A stretch of 64,000 bases of DNA from Alphaproteobacteria bacterium Ga0077535 (GCA_001464425.1 LNEK01000016.1:1-64000), one strand, 5' to 3'; counted from the first letter of the stretch, positions 17,774 to 26,781 are shown. Program-made: numbers and translations. Notes: a model not told the origin generated them from the sequence alone.

Positions 17774-19092
17774 ACGCGCACGCCGGCAAGGCCGCTTCCG
17801 TCCACGTCGATCGTCAGCTGGGCGCACGTTTCAGCGAAGATGGCGGCGCTGCGCTTGCGGTGTCGCCGGCGCTGGCAATCGACCAGGAAAGCATCGCCCG
17901 TTTCTGTTTGTCCGCCGACACTGCGCTGACGCAGGACCTCATCATGCTTTGCGGCGCGATCTGGTGGGCCGACCGCAAGGTCACCCGCAAGCGCGCCACG
18001 GCCTGGGCGCGCAGGCTCGAACTCACCGTCCCAGCCTTTGAGCACAAGGCGTTGGCGGTCGCCGCGCCAACGCTTGCGCGGGTGTTGCGCTATCTCACTG
18101 GCGACGATTGGATCATCAACTTTGAAGCGCGGTCCGACATGCCGATGCGCGTGCAGGGCCTGCCGTTCGCAGGGCCGAAGCCGGCTGCGGTGATGCCGTT
18201 CTCGGACGGCCTCGATTCCTTTGCGCAATATCTCCTTCTTCGCGCCGAACATCCCGATGCGGAGATTTGGCGCGTGCGCACCACGACGCGAAATAAGAAG
18301 AAGAGCGACGAGAAGCTGCTGCACGTGCCGTTGAGCGTGCTGGGGATTGACCATCCCGAACCCAGCTACCGTACGCGCGCGTTCGTGTTCTTCTTGTTTG
18401 CGGCGCTCGCGGCCTCGGCCTCCGGCGCCAACCTCGTGGTGATAGCCGAGAACGGCCAAGGAAGCCTTGCGCCCTCGCTCATGCCCTTCGCCAATGAATG
18501 GCCGTTCCGCAGCACCCATCCTGTGTTCGTGCGCAGGCTGGAAGACTGGCTGGCCGCGCTGTTGCCCGCGCCGGTCAAGTTCGTCCAGCCGCAGCTTTGG
18601 CGCACCAAGGGCGAAGTGCTGGCGCTGATGGCCGAGGCCGCGGGCAGCGACGCTGCAGCGTGGGCGGGGACGCAATCCTGCTCCAACAATCACCGCCATC
18701 TCTTCGGCGCGGGCGGCTGCGGTTTTTGCGGCGGCTGCGTGCTGCGCCGCGCCTCAGCGCACGCCGCGAGCCTTGATGCGTCGGGTGACGCATACGGCTT
18801 CGATGCGGCGAGCACCTCACTCACGCTTCAAGATCGCCGCGGCCAGCGCCGCTTCAGCGACAACGAGGCCGACATATTGCGTCACAGCTTGCGTTCGATG
18901 CGCGAGTTTACGGAACTGAGTGGGTGCAGCGATCTCACCCGGCTCCAAGGCGAATGCATGGATATCGAGCCCGCGGCGCCCGACGCCGCGCTCAAGCGGC
19001 TGATGCGCTTGGCCGAAGCGCACCGGCGTGAGGTCAACGCTTACGCTGCGACGTTGCCGCAAGCGGCGGTGCTGCGGGCGATGGCGGCTTGA
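17770..19092 (+). CDS. QueC-like PP-loop ATPase (QatC/Cap9-type)
   Basis: A 440-residue protein. Around residues 140-150, MPFSDGLDSFAQY is the PP-loop signature of ATP pyrophosphatases. A zinc-binding segment, CSNNHRHLFGAGGCGFCGGC, near residue 315 has the C-x(n)-CxxCxxC spacing of QueC (7-cyano-7-deazaguanine synthase). True QueC is about 230 residues and sits with queDEF. This protein has a long N-terminal region and no queuosine genes nearby. It resembles the enlarged QueC homologs of Qat and type IV CBASS defence, some of which modify proteins. The reaction here is unknown. It overlaps the genes on both sides or nearly so. Confidence 0.72.
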   Translation: MNAHAGKAASVHVDRQLGARFSEDGGAALAVSPALAIDQESIARFCLSADTALTQDLIMLCGAIWWADRKVTRKRATAWARRLELTVPAFEHKALAVAAPTLARVLRYLTGDDWIINFEARSDMPMRVQGLPFAGPKPAAVMPFSDGLDSFAQYLLLRAEHPDAEIWRVRTTTRNKKKSDEKLLHVPLSVLGIDHPEPSYRTRAFVFFLFAALAASASGANLVVIAENGQGSLAPSLMPFANEWPFRSTHPVFVRRLEDWLAALLPAPVKFVQPQLWRTKGEVLALMAEAAGSDAAAWAGTQSCSNNHRHLFGAGGCGFCGGCVLRRASAHAASLDASGDAYGFDAASTSLTLQDRRGQRRFSDNEADILRHSLRSMREFTELSGCSDLTRLQGECMDIEPAAPDAALKRLMRLAEAHRREVNAYAATLPQAAVLRAMAA

Positions 19093-19106
19093 AGAGCAAT
19101 GCACCG

Positions 19107-20249
19107 ATGAACGCTCAGTCGCCCGATCCAGAAGAACTCGGCAAGCGGCTAAAGCTTGCGCGCACCGCCGCGGGCTTGACCCAAGACGCAGCCGCGAGCG
19201 CCATGAGCTTGGCGCGCACCACTTTGACCGCAATCGAGAATGGCCAGCGCAAGGTCAAACCCGACGAACTGGTCGCCTTCGCCAAGCTCTACAAGACGAG
19301 CGTGAGCCGCCTTGTCAGCCCAGAGGCCGTGCATGTCGATCTCGCCGCTAGGTTTCGCCGCGTCGAGGAAGGCGCCGATCTCGGACCCGATGAGCGCCTT
19401 GCCATCGATCTCTTAACGCGGATGGCGACCGCCTCGGTCGAGCTTGAACGCATCGCCGTCACGCCGCTGCGGCAAGATTATCCTCCGCCGCTGCAATTGC
19501 GCGCAGCCGCCGTGGCGGCGCAGGCCGAAGATGCGGCGGCGGCGTTCCGCCAACGTTTGGGCGTGGGCCTCGGGCCGATCGCCGACTTCGCCTCGGTGCT
19601 GGAATTTGAGTTGGGCGTTCGTGTGTTCATGCGCCCGCTGCCGTCGAAGATTTCCGGCGTCTACGCGTACGAACCCGCCGTCGGCGCCTGCATGCTGATC
19701 AATGCGAGCCATCCCCGCGTCCGCCGGCGCAATTCCTTGGCGCACGAATGCGCGCACTTCGTCGCCTCACGCACGCACGCCGACGTGTTCTCGGAGGAAG
19801 ACGAGCATTACGTCGTCTTGGAAGAACGTTTCGCCAAGCGCTTCGCCACTTCGCTCTTGATGCCCGCGCCCTCGGTCAGGCGACGCTTCGAAGACGTCGC
19901 CGCGGCCGAGGGCGGCTTCAAGCTGCGCCACCTCATCATTCTACGCCATGCCTTCGGCGTGGCGACGCAATCCATGTGCCTCAGGCTCGAAGAACTAGAT
20001 CTCGTCCCGCAAGGACAATGGGAATCGATCAAAAGGCGCGGCTATGGCCCAGACTTCGACGCCCAGGTGTTGGGCGATCCGCGCCCGGAAGAGCGCCCCC
20101 CGATCCTTGCGCCGCGCCTCGCAAACCTCGCGGCCATCGCGCTTGAGCGTGAAGCGCTGAGCGAGGGCCAGCTTTGCGACATGCTGGCGCTTGAGCGCAC
20201 CGAGCTTAGAACCGTGCTCGATGCTATGGGCGCGCTGGATGGCGACTAA
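19107..20249 (+). CDS. XRE-ImmA/IrrE metallopeptidase regulator
   Basis: A fusion of an N-terminal XRE helix-turn-helix (about residues 10-65, RLKLARTAAGLTQDAAASAM) to an ImmA/IrrE-type zinc peptidase. The zinc site is SLAHECAHFVASR (HExxH) near residue 212, followed by a helical region (ERFAKRFATSLLMPAPSV) typical of the family. Members cleave repressors after DNA damage or phage signals. The ORF may start at the TTG overlapping the queC-like stop (19089); I use the first ATG. It overlaps the next gene by 11 bases. Pairing with a PIN-like gene resembles a toxin-antitoxin module. Confidence 0.85.
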   Translation: MNAQSPDPEELGKRLKLARTAAGLTQDAAASAMSLARTTLTAIENGQRKVKPDELVAFAKLYKTSVSRLVSPEAVHVDLAARFRRVEEGADLGPDERLAIDLLTRMATASVELERIAVTPLRQDYPPPLQLRAAAVAAQAEDAAAAFRQRLGVGLGPIADFASVLEFELGVRVFMRPLPSKISGVYAYEPAVGACMLINASHPRVRRRNSLAHECAHFVASRTHADVFSEEDEHYVVLEERFAKRFATSLLMPAPSVRRRFEDVAAAEGGFKLRHLIILRHAFGVATQSMCLRLEELDLVPQGQWESIKRRGYGPDFDAQVLGDPRPEERPPILAPRLANLAAIALEREALSEGQLCDMLALERTELRTVLDAMGALDGD

Positions 20250-20748
20250 AAACCGGCTTCGCCCGCTCGTCCTCGACGCCAGCGTCGCGATCAACTTGCT
20301 CGCCACCGAGCAGCCATGGACGATTCTGACCGCGCTCGGATACCGCGCGCTCGTCGCCGAGCAAGTGTTAAATGAGATCGTGCGCTGCCCGGTGACGAAG
20401 CGCCGGTACGATGAGGTGAAACATCCCTTCCGGATTTCGCCCAATGTCGAGATCGTCGCCTTGAACGGGGCCGAGATCGAGGATTTCGTCGAGATCGCGC
20501 AAGATGTTGGCGACGGCGAAGCCGCTTCAATTGCGCTCGCGCTCGCCCGCAGCCTGCCGCTCGCGCTCGACGACCGGCGCGCCCGCAAAATCGCGCGAGC
20601 GCGCGATCCGAACGCCCGCTTGCTCTGGACAACCGAATTGCTGCGCGACAATGCGCTCAGCGCCGCCTTCTCGGCTGAGGATATCGAGGCCCTCTTTCAG
20701 GCCGCGCTGAAGCACGCGCGCATGCACGTGCCGAAGCACAGCAAGTGA
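20239..20748 (+). CDS. PIN-domain-like nuclease
   Basis: A 169-residue protein with PIN-type acidic residues in order: LVLDASVAINLL (first Asp), QVLNEIVRCP (Glu), DVGDGEAASIALA (Asp/Glu) and LALDDRRARKIAR (Asp pair). Proteins with this DUF3368-like pattern are putative RNases, often toxins. The start MATKNRLRP overlaps the end of the XRE-IrrE gene by 11 bases, so the upstream protein may act as its antitoxin or activator. It is the last gene of the QueC-like operon; the next gene is convergent. Confidence 0.72.
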   Translation: MATKNRLRPLVLDASVAINLLATEQPWTILTALGYRALVAEQVLNEIVRCPVTKRRYDEVKHPFRISPNVEIVALNGAEIEDFVEIAQDVGDGEAASIALALARSLPLALDDRRARKIARARDPNARLLWTTELLRDNALSAAFSAEDIEALFQAALKHARMHVPKHSK

Positions 20749-20788
20749 CGCGCGCCCGCCGACGGGCGCGCGTCACTTGCGGGAAGGT

Positions 20789-21139
20789 TCAGACGTAAAG
20801 CACGCCGGCCTTAGCCGCCTCGGCGGCATATTGGCTCAAGGTTCGCGTCGGCTCGAAGAAAAGATCGCGCTCGATGGGCAGGCCTAGCGCTCCGCGCACA
20901 CTCTGCAGCTCCGAGATGCGCACCGACCCGAGCTCTGGAAAGCCCCTGCCTAGATCGCAAAGTCCAAACGCGATGTCGGGATCTTCCGGATCGAGTTCGG
21001 TCAAGAGCCAGGTGCAGGCGCCGTCGGGTGTGAAGAGCTTTACGACGGGCAACGGATCGATGTCTTCGCCAAGAGCGCTGCGCGCGCCATAGGCGAGCAT
21101 GAGCGCACGCTGCGCGGGCGTGATGAACTCGGTGGTCAT
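20789..21139 (-). CDS. DUF2958 family protein
   Basis: A 116-residue protein of the DUF2958 family, recognised by FITPAQRALMLAYG at the start and TWLLTELDPEDPDIAFGLCDLG in the middle. The family is nearly always carried by integrative or conjugative elements beside SSB, ArdC and ParB genes, as here. The function is unknown. It probably belongs to the minus-strand backbone of the element. Confidence 0.85.
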   Translation of the reverse strand: MTTEFITPAQRALMLAYGARSALGEDIDPLPVVKLFTPDGACTWLLTELDPEDPDIAFGLCDLGRGFPELGSVRISELQSVRGALGLPIERDLFFEPTRTLSQYAAEAAKAGVLYV

Positions 21140-21204
21140 TACATGCTCCGTGACGGAAAGAGCGAAGCCGCCGCGTAACCCCGCGGCGGCTTCGAACAGG
21201 GTTT

Positions 21205-21555
21205 TCAGGCGGCTTCGGATTGAGGAGCTTCCGATGCGATGCCCTTGGAGCGGAGCGTCCCCTCGCCTGGATCGATGGCGACGAAGACCTTGCCGGTCCA
21301 GCGATTGGTCGCCTTGTCCTTCCAGCGGTCGTGGCGGAGCTTGCCCGTGAGTTCGACGATTGTGTCCTTCTTCATCGCCTTGGCGGCGGCGGCCGCTTTG
21401 CCGTCATTGATCTCGACGGTGAAGCGGTCGGCGCGATCGCCGTCCTTCACTTCGATCCAGAGCGAGACGATTTCGACCGTGCCGCCGCGCTGTTCGAAGC
21501 TGCGGATTTTCGGCGCGTCTTGCAGCACGCCGGTGATGGTGACGCGGTTAGTCAT
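21205..21555 (-). CDS. Single-stranded-DNA-binding-like OB-fold protein
   Basis: A 116-residue protein with an OB-fold pattern like SSB (MTNRVTITGVLQDAPKIR, then FTVEINDG, KKDTIVELTGKLRHDRW and GKVFVAID). It lacks the usual acidic C-terminal tail; its last residues are GIASEAPQSEAA. Element-encoded SSB relatives coat the transferred strand during conjugation. It lies between DUF2958 and the Toprim/ArdC/ParB backbone genes. Confidence 0.7.
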   Translation of the reverse strand: MTNRVTITGVLQDAPKIRSFEQRGGTVEIVSLWIEVKDGDRADRFTVEINDGKAAAAAKAMKKDTIVELTGKLRHDRWKDKATNRWTGKVFVAIDPGEGTLRSKGIASEAPQSEAA

Positions 21556-21867
21556 GAGCGTATCCTCGAAAGTGTTCCCGGCTGATCCCGGGGCCGCGGG
21601 CGTCGCCCGCGACGGCGCTCAAAGCGCCCGGCCATGAGGCGGCGCGGGCAAGGTGAAAATGGTGGGGCCCGCGGTCTCGCGCGGCACGCGCGCGACCCGA
21701 AGCCCGCGTCAGCGGGGCGGGGAAACGATTTTCTCCTTGCCGGCGACGACGGCCGGGCGAGACAGGGCGACGGCGTGGGCGACGCTTGCGGCGGCGCGGC
21801 GGCTGGAGGCTGAGGAATCGGTGTAGCGTGACCGCGAGTTCGGAAGGCTTACAAGGGACTGGAGGCG
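21556..21867. other. GC-rich intergenic region without gene
   Basis: These 312 bases separate the SSB-like gene (minus) from the divergent 21868 gene. They hold short inverted GC-rich blocks such as GGGCCGCGGGCGTCGCCCGCG, but no coding ORF of usual codon bias. The region should carry the promoter of the SSB-like/DUF2958 genes. A weakly similar GC-rich block lies upstream of the ParB gene (26290-26460). Confidence 0.35.
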
Positions 21868-22413
21868 ATGCTCACGCTAGCAGATACGGACTTGCGCAGC
21901 GTTTTGCCGGGAAGCGATGATGAGCTGACATCGCTCGAACATCGCGCCACCGTTGAACGTCTGCGCGAAGAGACAAAGCACTCGATCGCGTTCCGCGAAT
22001 CTCGATTCGATGGGTCGTGCATGACCTACGCGTTGGGGCTCGACACGATTGACGCCTATCGAAGGGTCGCGCTCGCGTTCACACCGCCGGTATTCGCCGG
22101 CAAGGAATTCGCCCACTGGCTGATCGGGAGGATCGACGAGCACGAAACGCCGATCGCGGGCAGCCTCGTCCTCTACTTTGGCGGCGAGACTTGGCGGCAC
22201 GCAGGCACTGTCGATGATGTGGAAGGCCCCCGCGTGGTGTCCAAGTGGGGCGAGATGGCGGTGTTCGAGCACGGCCTGAACGAAATTCCCACGGGCTATG
22301 GCGACATCGCGCGCTTCTTCGAGAAGCCCGACCCACAGCGGGCCTTGGACCTGTTTCTCACATACGCGCGGTCGATCACGTCCGAGGAAGAGATCGCGGG
22401 AATTCTGCGCTAG
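21868..22413 (+). CDS. Hypothetical protein, possibly papain/NlpC-like fold
   Basis: A 181-residue soluble protein. The order of a Cys after a polar turn (FDGSCMTYALGLD), a following His (WRHAGTVDD) and a later Trp/His segment (SKWGEMAVFEHGLNEIPTGYG) resembles NlpC/P60- or CHAP-like cysteine peptidase relatives. I cannot confirm the triad. It is the only plus-strand gene among the minus-strand backbone of the element, and its end overlaps the Toprim gene end by 4 bases, so it looks like cargo. Confidence 0.55.
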   Translation: MLTLADTDLRSVLPGSDDELTSLEHRATVERLREETKHSIAFRESRFDGSCMTYALGLDTIDAYRRVALAFTPPVFAGKEFAHWLIGRIDEHETPIAGSLVLYFGGETWRHAGTVDDVEGPRVVSKWGEMAVFEHGLNEIPTGYGDIARFFEKPDPQRALDLFLTYARSITSEEEIAGILR

Positions 22414-23300
22414 CCGCACGCTTTCGACCGCGCCCAATCATTCCAGTCGTTGAAGTTCTCGGGCGCGGACGCTGTCTCAGCGCGCACGTTGGCGGGCAAA
22501 CGGTCACGCAGCATCTGCGCCGCGCGCGTCCCAGCCGCGTCGTTATCAATCACGACTATGAGCCGCTCGACCGAGGCGGTTATGGTGAAGCGGCCAAGAT
22601 TATCCGCCGTAAGTGCAGCCCACGCCGGCGCGGCAAGATCGTGCGATGCAGAGAGCATCGTCTCAACGCCTTCGCCGATAGCGAGTTCGCCTCGCGCTTC
22701 GTGCAGGCGCACGGCACCGCCCAACAATTTCCCGATAACACGCCGCGGCGTCGCCACCGGCGCTTTTGCCGTGCCGTGCTCCGTCAGCAACGTAACCTGA
22801 ACACCTTGCAGGACGCCTTGAGCATCGGCGATGGCCGCAACTAGCGCGGGCCGCCTGGCGCGATCATCGAGGCTCGTCATGCTTGGATGGAAGCGCAAGG
22901 CGGGCGTGTCCCATAGGTTCTCGGGGATCGCCCGCCGACGGAGATAAGCCGTCGCCACTGTATGACCAAGCGGGCGGCTCTCCTCCCAAATCCGCGCGGC
23001 TCGCGCCAGCCGTTCTTCACTTGCGGGCTGCGTGGCGATCTTCGGCGACGTCTGTCGCAGCTCACCGCTTTGCGTGCGCAGTTCATCGTCTAACAGGCCA
23101 AGGTCGGTCAGCGCCCGGCGCACGTCGCGCCAATCGTCCTTTGGGCTGAAGCAATGAATGAGGATGCGGCCCTCCTCCGTCTCGGCGAGCGAGACGGAGC
23201 GGTCCTTGTGGCTATGATCGGGCCCAGGAATAAGTGCGCGCGTCCCGCCATCGAGCAGGATGCCACCGCAAGCGGCGACGATGCGCTCAAGCCGCGACAT
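22410..23300 (-). CDS. Toprim-domain primase-like protein of the element
   Basis: A 296-residue protein. The N-terminus (IVAACGGILLDGGTRALIPGPDHSHKDRS) resembles the zinc/CHC-like start of plasmid primases, although the usual cysteines are reduced. The C-terminal half carries a Toprim fold, with ELAIGEGVETMLSA (Glu) and RLIVVIDNDAAGTRAA (DxD). Such proteins help start DNA synthesis after transfer. It overlaps the ArdC-like gene by 14 bases and is part of the ParB-ArdC-Toprim backbone operon. Confidence 0.82.
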   Translation of the reverse strand: MSRLERIVAACGGILLDGGTRALIPGPDHSHKDRSVSLAETEEGRILIHCFSPKDDWRDVRRALTDLGLLDDELRTQSGELRQTSPKIATQPASEERLARAARIWEESRPLGHTVATAYLRRRAIPENLWDTPALRFHPSMTSLDDRARRPALVAAIADAQGVLQGVQVTLLTEHGTAKAPVATPRRVIGKLLGGAVRLHEARGELAIGEGVETMLSASHDLAAPAWAALTADNLGRFTITASVERLIVVIDNDAAGTRAAQMLRDRLPANVRAETASAPENFNDWNDWARSKACG

Positions 23301-24210
23301 CGGAAATCTCCTCCTCCGCGAACGGCGACGGGCTTTTTGCCAAAAGCCAATCGACAGCCACCTGGGCCTGACCGGCGGCGGTCAGAAAAGCGCGCTTGTC
23401 GTCGGCCAACAGCTTCATCCAATGACCGATATAGGAAGCGTGATCATGAATGTGATGCGGCGGCAGCCGTAGATGCGCACCGAGGAGGCTCGCGCCGATC
23501 TCAGCCACGAGCTCTTCGGCCGCCAACGCGTGCTGGCTGAACTTCTTGCCCATGTCGCGCCCGACGCGATGTGGCGCCATGGTCGCGTGTACGCTCTCGT
23601 GGTTGAGGGTCGCCGCGTAATCTTCGGCTGTATCGAAGGCGGCGATCGGCGGCATGCCGACAACGTCGCGGCTCGGAATGTAGCAGGCGATGTCGCGCGT
23701 CGCGATCCGTGCGATCTCCAGCTTTTCAAACCACGCTTCATGCCCGGCGATCGGCAGAAGATCCACCGCGGCTGGCGCCGGATGAAAGCGCTCCGGGAGA
23801 TTGTCGATCTGGTCTGCCGAAAAGACGACGTACCACTTTAAGAACCGAAATGCGTCTTCAACCTCACCGCCGGCCTCGTCGCGACGCTTGCGCTTGCCCT
23901 GCCCGTAATAGACGACGACCTCGCCGCGTTCGCCTTTGCGGACGTTCGCGCCGAGCTTCACGGCCTGGTTGAAGGTCAGCCAGTATGGCGACGCGTAACC
24001 GCGCTCCATCGCTGCGCTCCAGAGGATGATGACGTTCACGCCTCGATAGGTTTCACCGGTCGCGCGACGCGGCAGCACCAAGCCTGTGCGCGCGCCGTCC
24101 CAAGGTTTGCGCCACGGCAAAACGCCAGACTTGAGTTCGCGCAGGATCTTTGCCGTGATCTCGGCGGCGACGTCGCGGCGTGCGCCATCGCGCACGGATT
24201 GCGTGTTCAT
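23287..24210 (-). CDS. ArdC-like antirestriction/zincin protein
   Basis: A 307-residue protein. The N-terminal DUF1738 domain (ITAKILRELKSGVLPWRKPW) binds single-stranded DNA in ArdC, and a C-terminal zinc peptidase domain carries NHESVHATM (HExxH) and a later Glu in AAEELVAEIGASLL. Element-borne ArdC proteins protect incoming DNA from restriction. The start MNTQSVRDG is chosen; an ATG or GTG three codons earlier is possible. It lies between parB and the Toprim gene in the same operon. Confidence 0.88.
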   Translation of the reverse strand: MNTQSVRDGARRDVAAEITAKILRELKSGVLPWRKPWDGARTGLVLPRRATGETYRGVNVIILWSAAMERGYASPYWLTFNQAVKLGANVRKGERGEVVVYYGQGKRKRRDEAGGEVEDAFRFLKWYVVFSADQIDNLPERFHPAPAAVDLLPIAGHEAWFEKLEIARIATRDIACYIPSRDVVGMPPIAAFDTAEDYAATLNHESVHATMAPHRVGRDMGKKFSQHALAAEELVAEIGASLLGAHLRLPPHHIHDHASYIGHWMKLLADDKRAFLTAAGQAQVAVDWLLAKSPSPFAEEEISDVAA

Positions 24211-24281
24211 GGAAACCACTCCGGAAAAGAATGGCGCCGCCGGCAGGACCGGCGGCGCTGAAGTTGGATCGTGATGAAGCT

Positions 24282-26270
24282 TTAGGCCGCTTCGGCGTCG
24301 TTCTCGGCCAAGGCCTTCTCGCCTTTGGCGGTGACGGCGAAGGCGCCTTCACGCGTCGGCGTGACGAGGAGATCCGGCAACCAACCGGTGTCCTTGAGCG
24401 CCTGCGAGGCGGTGCGCGCGAGGTCGGCCTTCTTCATCTTGCCGAAGGCCGCGATCATGCCGCGACGTTCCTCCTCGCCCAGGCTTGCAACCGATGGAGC
24501 GGTTTCAAGCGCTGCGATCGCTAGCGCCTTAGGCGCCGCTTCCCAGAAGGCTTCGCTCGCTTCCCAGTGACGGCGCATGTCGAGGTCAAGTGCTGCAGCC
24601 AGACAATCGCCCATTCGCTGCAGCTGCTTGTCTTCACGCAAGAGGCCGCCGTGGGTGAGATCGATCGTCTCGGACATGAAGACGGCAAGGGCTTCAAGCA
24701 ATTGCTCGACTGGTTGCTCAAGACAGGAAGCAAGCAGCGCGCCCTCGTCTTCCGGGGAGCGTTCAGCGAACGCTGCGCGCGCCTGCTCGAAGGCGTCGTC
24801 ATCATCAAAACCGATCGGACGCGACACGATCGCCACGCCCGGAACGGCGGCGCGATCGGCGCTCTGGCGCATCAGCACGTAGACCATGAGCCCCAGCGCC
24901 GCGTGCGCGTTCTGAGCGAGCGCGGCGCGAAGCCCGCGCGTGCGCGCTTCGGTCAATCGCTCGACAAGCGCCTTGGTTAGCCGAGGGCCTTCCGTTTCGA
25001 CGGTCCGAGGCTCGTCGGATTCCGACTCGGCGCCATCACCCGCCGCACTCGGCTTCGTCTTGGCTTGTTGCAGCTTGGCTATGGTCTTCAGATCGGCCCG
25101 CTTGATCAGGCCGCGTGTGATGATCGGCCGTCCGTCTCGATCTACAGCGACGACAGCACCCGCGTGCGGCACGAGCTTCTTGTCGTAGCTTCGCGTCGCC
25201 TGCTGCGCAGCATCCAGATTCGCTTCCACTTCGTCCCGTTCAGCCCAGAGCGGATTGTCGTCGTCGGCTTCTTGCAGTTTCTCGTCCAGTTCAGCGATGC
25301 GCGCATCCAGCGCCTCGACTTGCTTGCGCTCCGCAGGCTTCAGCTTGCGCGATGTCGGATGCAAACGCTCACTGGCACAGCCTTCGACCTGGCCGTGACC
25401 GAGCTGCACCTCGACCCAACCCCAACCTTCCTTGGAAAGCTCGTCGCGCATTGCATCCGCCTTCTCGCCGGCGAGACGCTGCAGCAGGTCTCCATTGTCG
25501 AAGAAGACAATGTCCGGCTCGAAAAGATCACGCACGAGGACGCCGCCTGCGGCTTCATAGGCTTCCGCGCCAACAAAACGCGCAAGCCGGTCATGGGCGG
25601 GAATGCGTCCGGCCGTCAGCGCGTTGCGCACGCTCGCCGCGTGAGTAATCGGCTTTGCGAACTGGCGGAAGACGCGCTCCTGAGCCGCATGATCGTCATT
25701 GATTGCGAACGCGCGGGCGACGTCGAGATTGATATCGCCCTTCCGGTAGGCTGCACGGATCTTCGGCGACAGACGCGCTAGCGCCAGCCGCTGTTCGACC
25801 AAACGCACGGTGCAGCCGAAGCGGCGGGCCACATCGTCAGCGCCCATGCCGCCCTCGACCAGCGTTGCGAACGCTTCGACTTCGTCCATCACCGACATGG
25901 GCGAGCGGGTCACGTTCTCGTCGAGACTGATCTCAAGTGGATCGTTGGTGGTGTCGATGACGCAGCGCACCGGCTCGCTGTCTTGGACTTGCTTGCGCTT
26001 CACGCGCAGCAATTGGGCAAGGCGGCGGCCTTCGCCGATCTGCACCAGGTAAAAGCCGGTGCGGCCGCCCGCGTCGTCGAGTTCTGGCTCGACAACTAGA
26101 TTCTGCAGCATGCCTTTGGCATGGATAGAAGCGGCAAGCGCCTCGATCTCGGCTTTGGAATGGGGCGTCTTGCGCGCATTCCTCGGCGACTTCTTCAACT
26201 TGTTCAACGGGATCAGAACGACGCCAGTCTGAACGGCGTGGTCTCCGTTTGTTGCGATTGCTTGTGTCAT
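24282..26270 (-). CDS. ParB/RepB-like nuclease-domain protein
   Basis: A 662-residue protein. The N-terminal ParB domain (LIPLNKLKKSPRNARKTP and YLVQIGEGRRLAQLL) is followed by the KorB-type helix-turn-helix (ADDVARRFGCTVRLVEQRLALARLSP). The long C-terminal part is helical and includes an acidic coiled-coil (RIAELDEKLQEADDDNPLW). This long form is typical of integrative elements and may act in element maintenance or transcription rather than segregation. No ParA partner is seen. The first gene of a minus-strand operon with ardC and the Toprim gene; the 240 bases upstream hold no gene. Confidence 0.88.
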   Translation of the reverse strand: MTQAIATNGDHAVQTGVVLIPLNKLKKSPRNARKTPHSKAEIEALAASIHAKGMLQNLVVEPELDDAGGRTGFYLVQIGEGRRLAQLLRVKRKQVQDSEPVRCVIDTTNDPLEISLDENVTRSPMSVMDEVEAFATLVEGGMGADDVARRFGCTVRLVEQRLALARLSPKIRAAYRKGDINLDVARAFAINDDHAAQERVFRQFAKPITHAASVRNALTAGRIPAHDRLARFVGAEAYEAAGGVLVRDLFEPDIVFFDNGDLLQRLAGEKADAMRDELSKEGWGWVEVQLGHGQVEGCASERLHPTSRKLKPAERKQVEALDARIAELDEKLQEADDDNPLWAERDEVEANLDAAQQATRSYDKKLVPHAGAVVAVDRDGRPIITRGLIKRADLKTIAKLQQAKTKPSAAGDGAESESDEPRTVETEGPRLTKALVERLTEARTRGLRAALAQNAHAALGLMVYVLMRQSADRAAVPGVAIVSRPIGFDDDDAFEQARAAFAERSPEDEGALLASCLEQPVEQLLEALAVFMSETIDLTHGGLLREDKQLQRMGDCLAAALDLDMRRHWEASEAFWEAAPKALAIAALETAPSVASLGEEERRGMIAAFGKMKKADLARTASQALKDTGWLPDLLVTPTREGAFAVTAKGEKALAENDAEAA

Positions 26271-26511
26271 GGAGAGCCTCTTGAGGCTTCCCGGCGGCGG
26301 AATGCCAAGTTCCGGGGTCGCGTGCGCGACCCTTTCCCCCCGAGCCCGCGCCTCAGGCCGACCGTGTCGAGGGCTTTAGAGCGAAGCGTCCCTCGATACG
26401 GGCGGACGCGCGGGCTATTAGAACGGCGAGCGCACGCGGGCCCTTGGCGGCGCAGCAAAAGGTGCGTTTCCGGTTACAAGCGGCCGGCGCAAATGCGCCT
26501 AGAGCTTTTCA

Positions 26512-26781
26512 ATGACATCCTGCAAAAGCATTCGAACTGGCCCCGCGATTTCAGCGAGGGCCGGATTGTCCACTGCTTGCATCGAGGCCACCGGATCCAC
26601 CGCCGCTATCTCGACCCTTCCCGGCGCTTGCGCCAACGGCGCGGTCGCTGGCGTCTGCGCCCTCGTCCTTATGGTCAGTTCCGCGATTGGCGTATCGACG
26701 GCGACCGCCTCAGCCACGGTCGATGCCGGACCGTTTGCGCTCAATCAGCCCTACGCTCCCGCCACGGCGCTTGGCCAATAG
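26512..26781 (+). CDS. Possible small membrane protein beside the metal sensor
   Basis: An 89-residue ORF with one membrane span (AVAGVCALVLMVSSAIGVST) that ends 3 bases before the metal-sensor gene. Its position suggests a small membrane partner, as CnrY is for CnrX, but there is no clear similarity. A minus-strand ORF (26499-26744) covers the same bases, and I cannot exclude that neither is real. Confidence 0.35.
   Translation: MTSCKSIRTGPAISARAGLSTACIEATGSTAAISTLPGACANGAVAGVCALVLMVSSAIGVSTATASATVDAGPFALNQPYAPATALGQ

Noticed and set aside
26499-26744. 81-aa minus ORF opposite the small membrane ORF
   Set aside because: No signal or motif; the plus-strand ORF fits the sensor gene better, although neither is certain.
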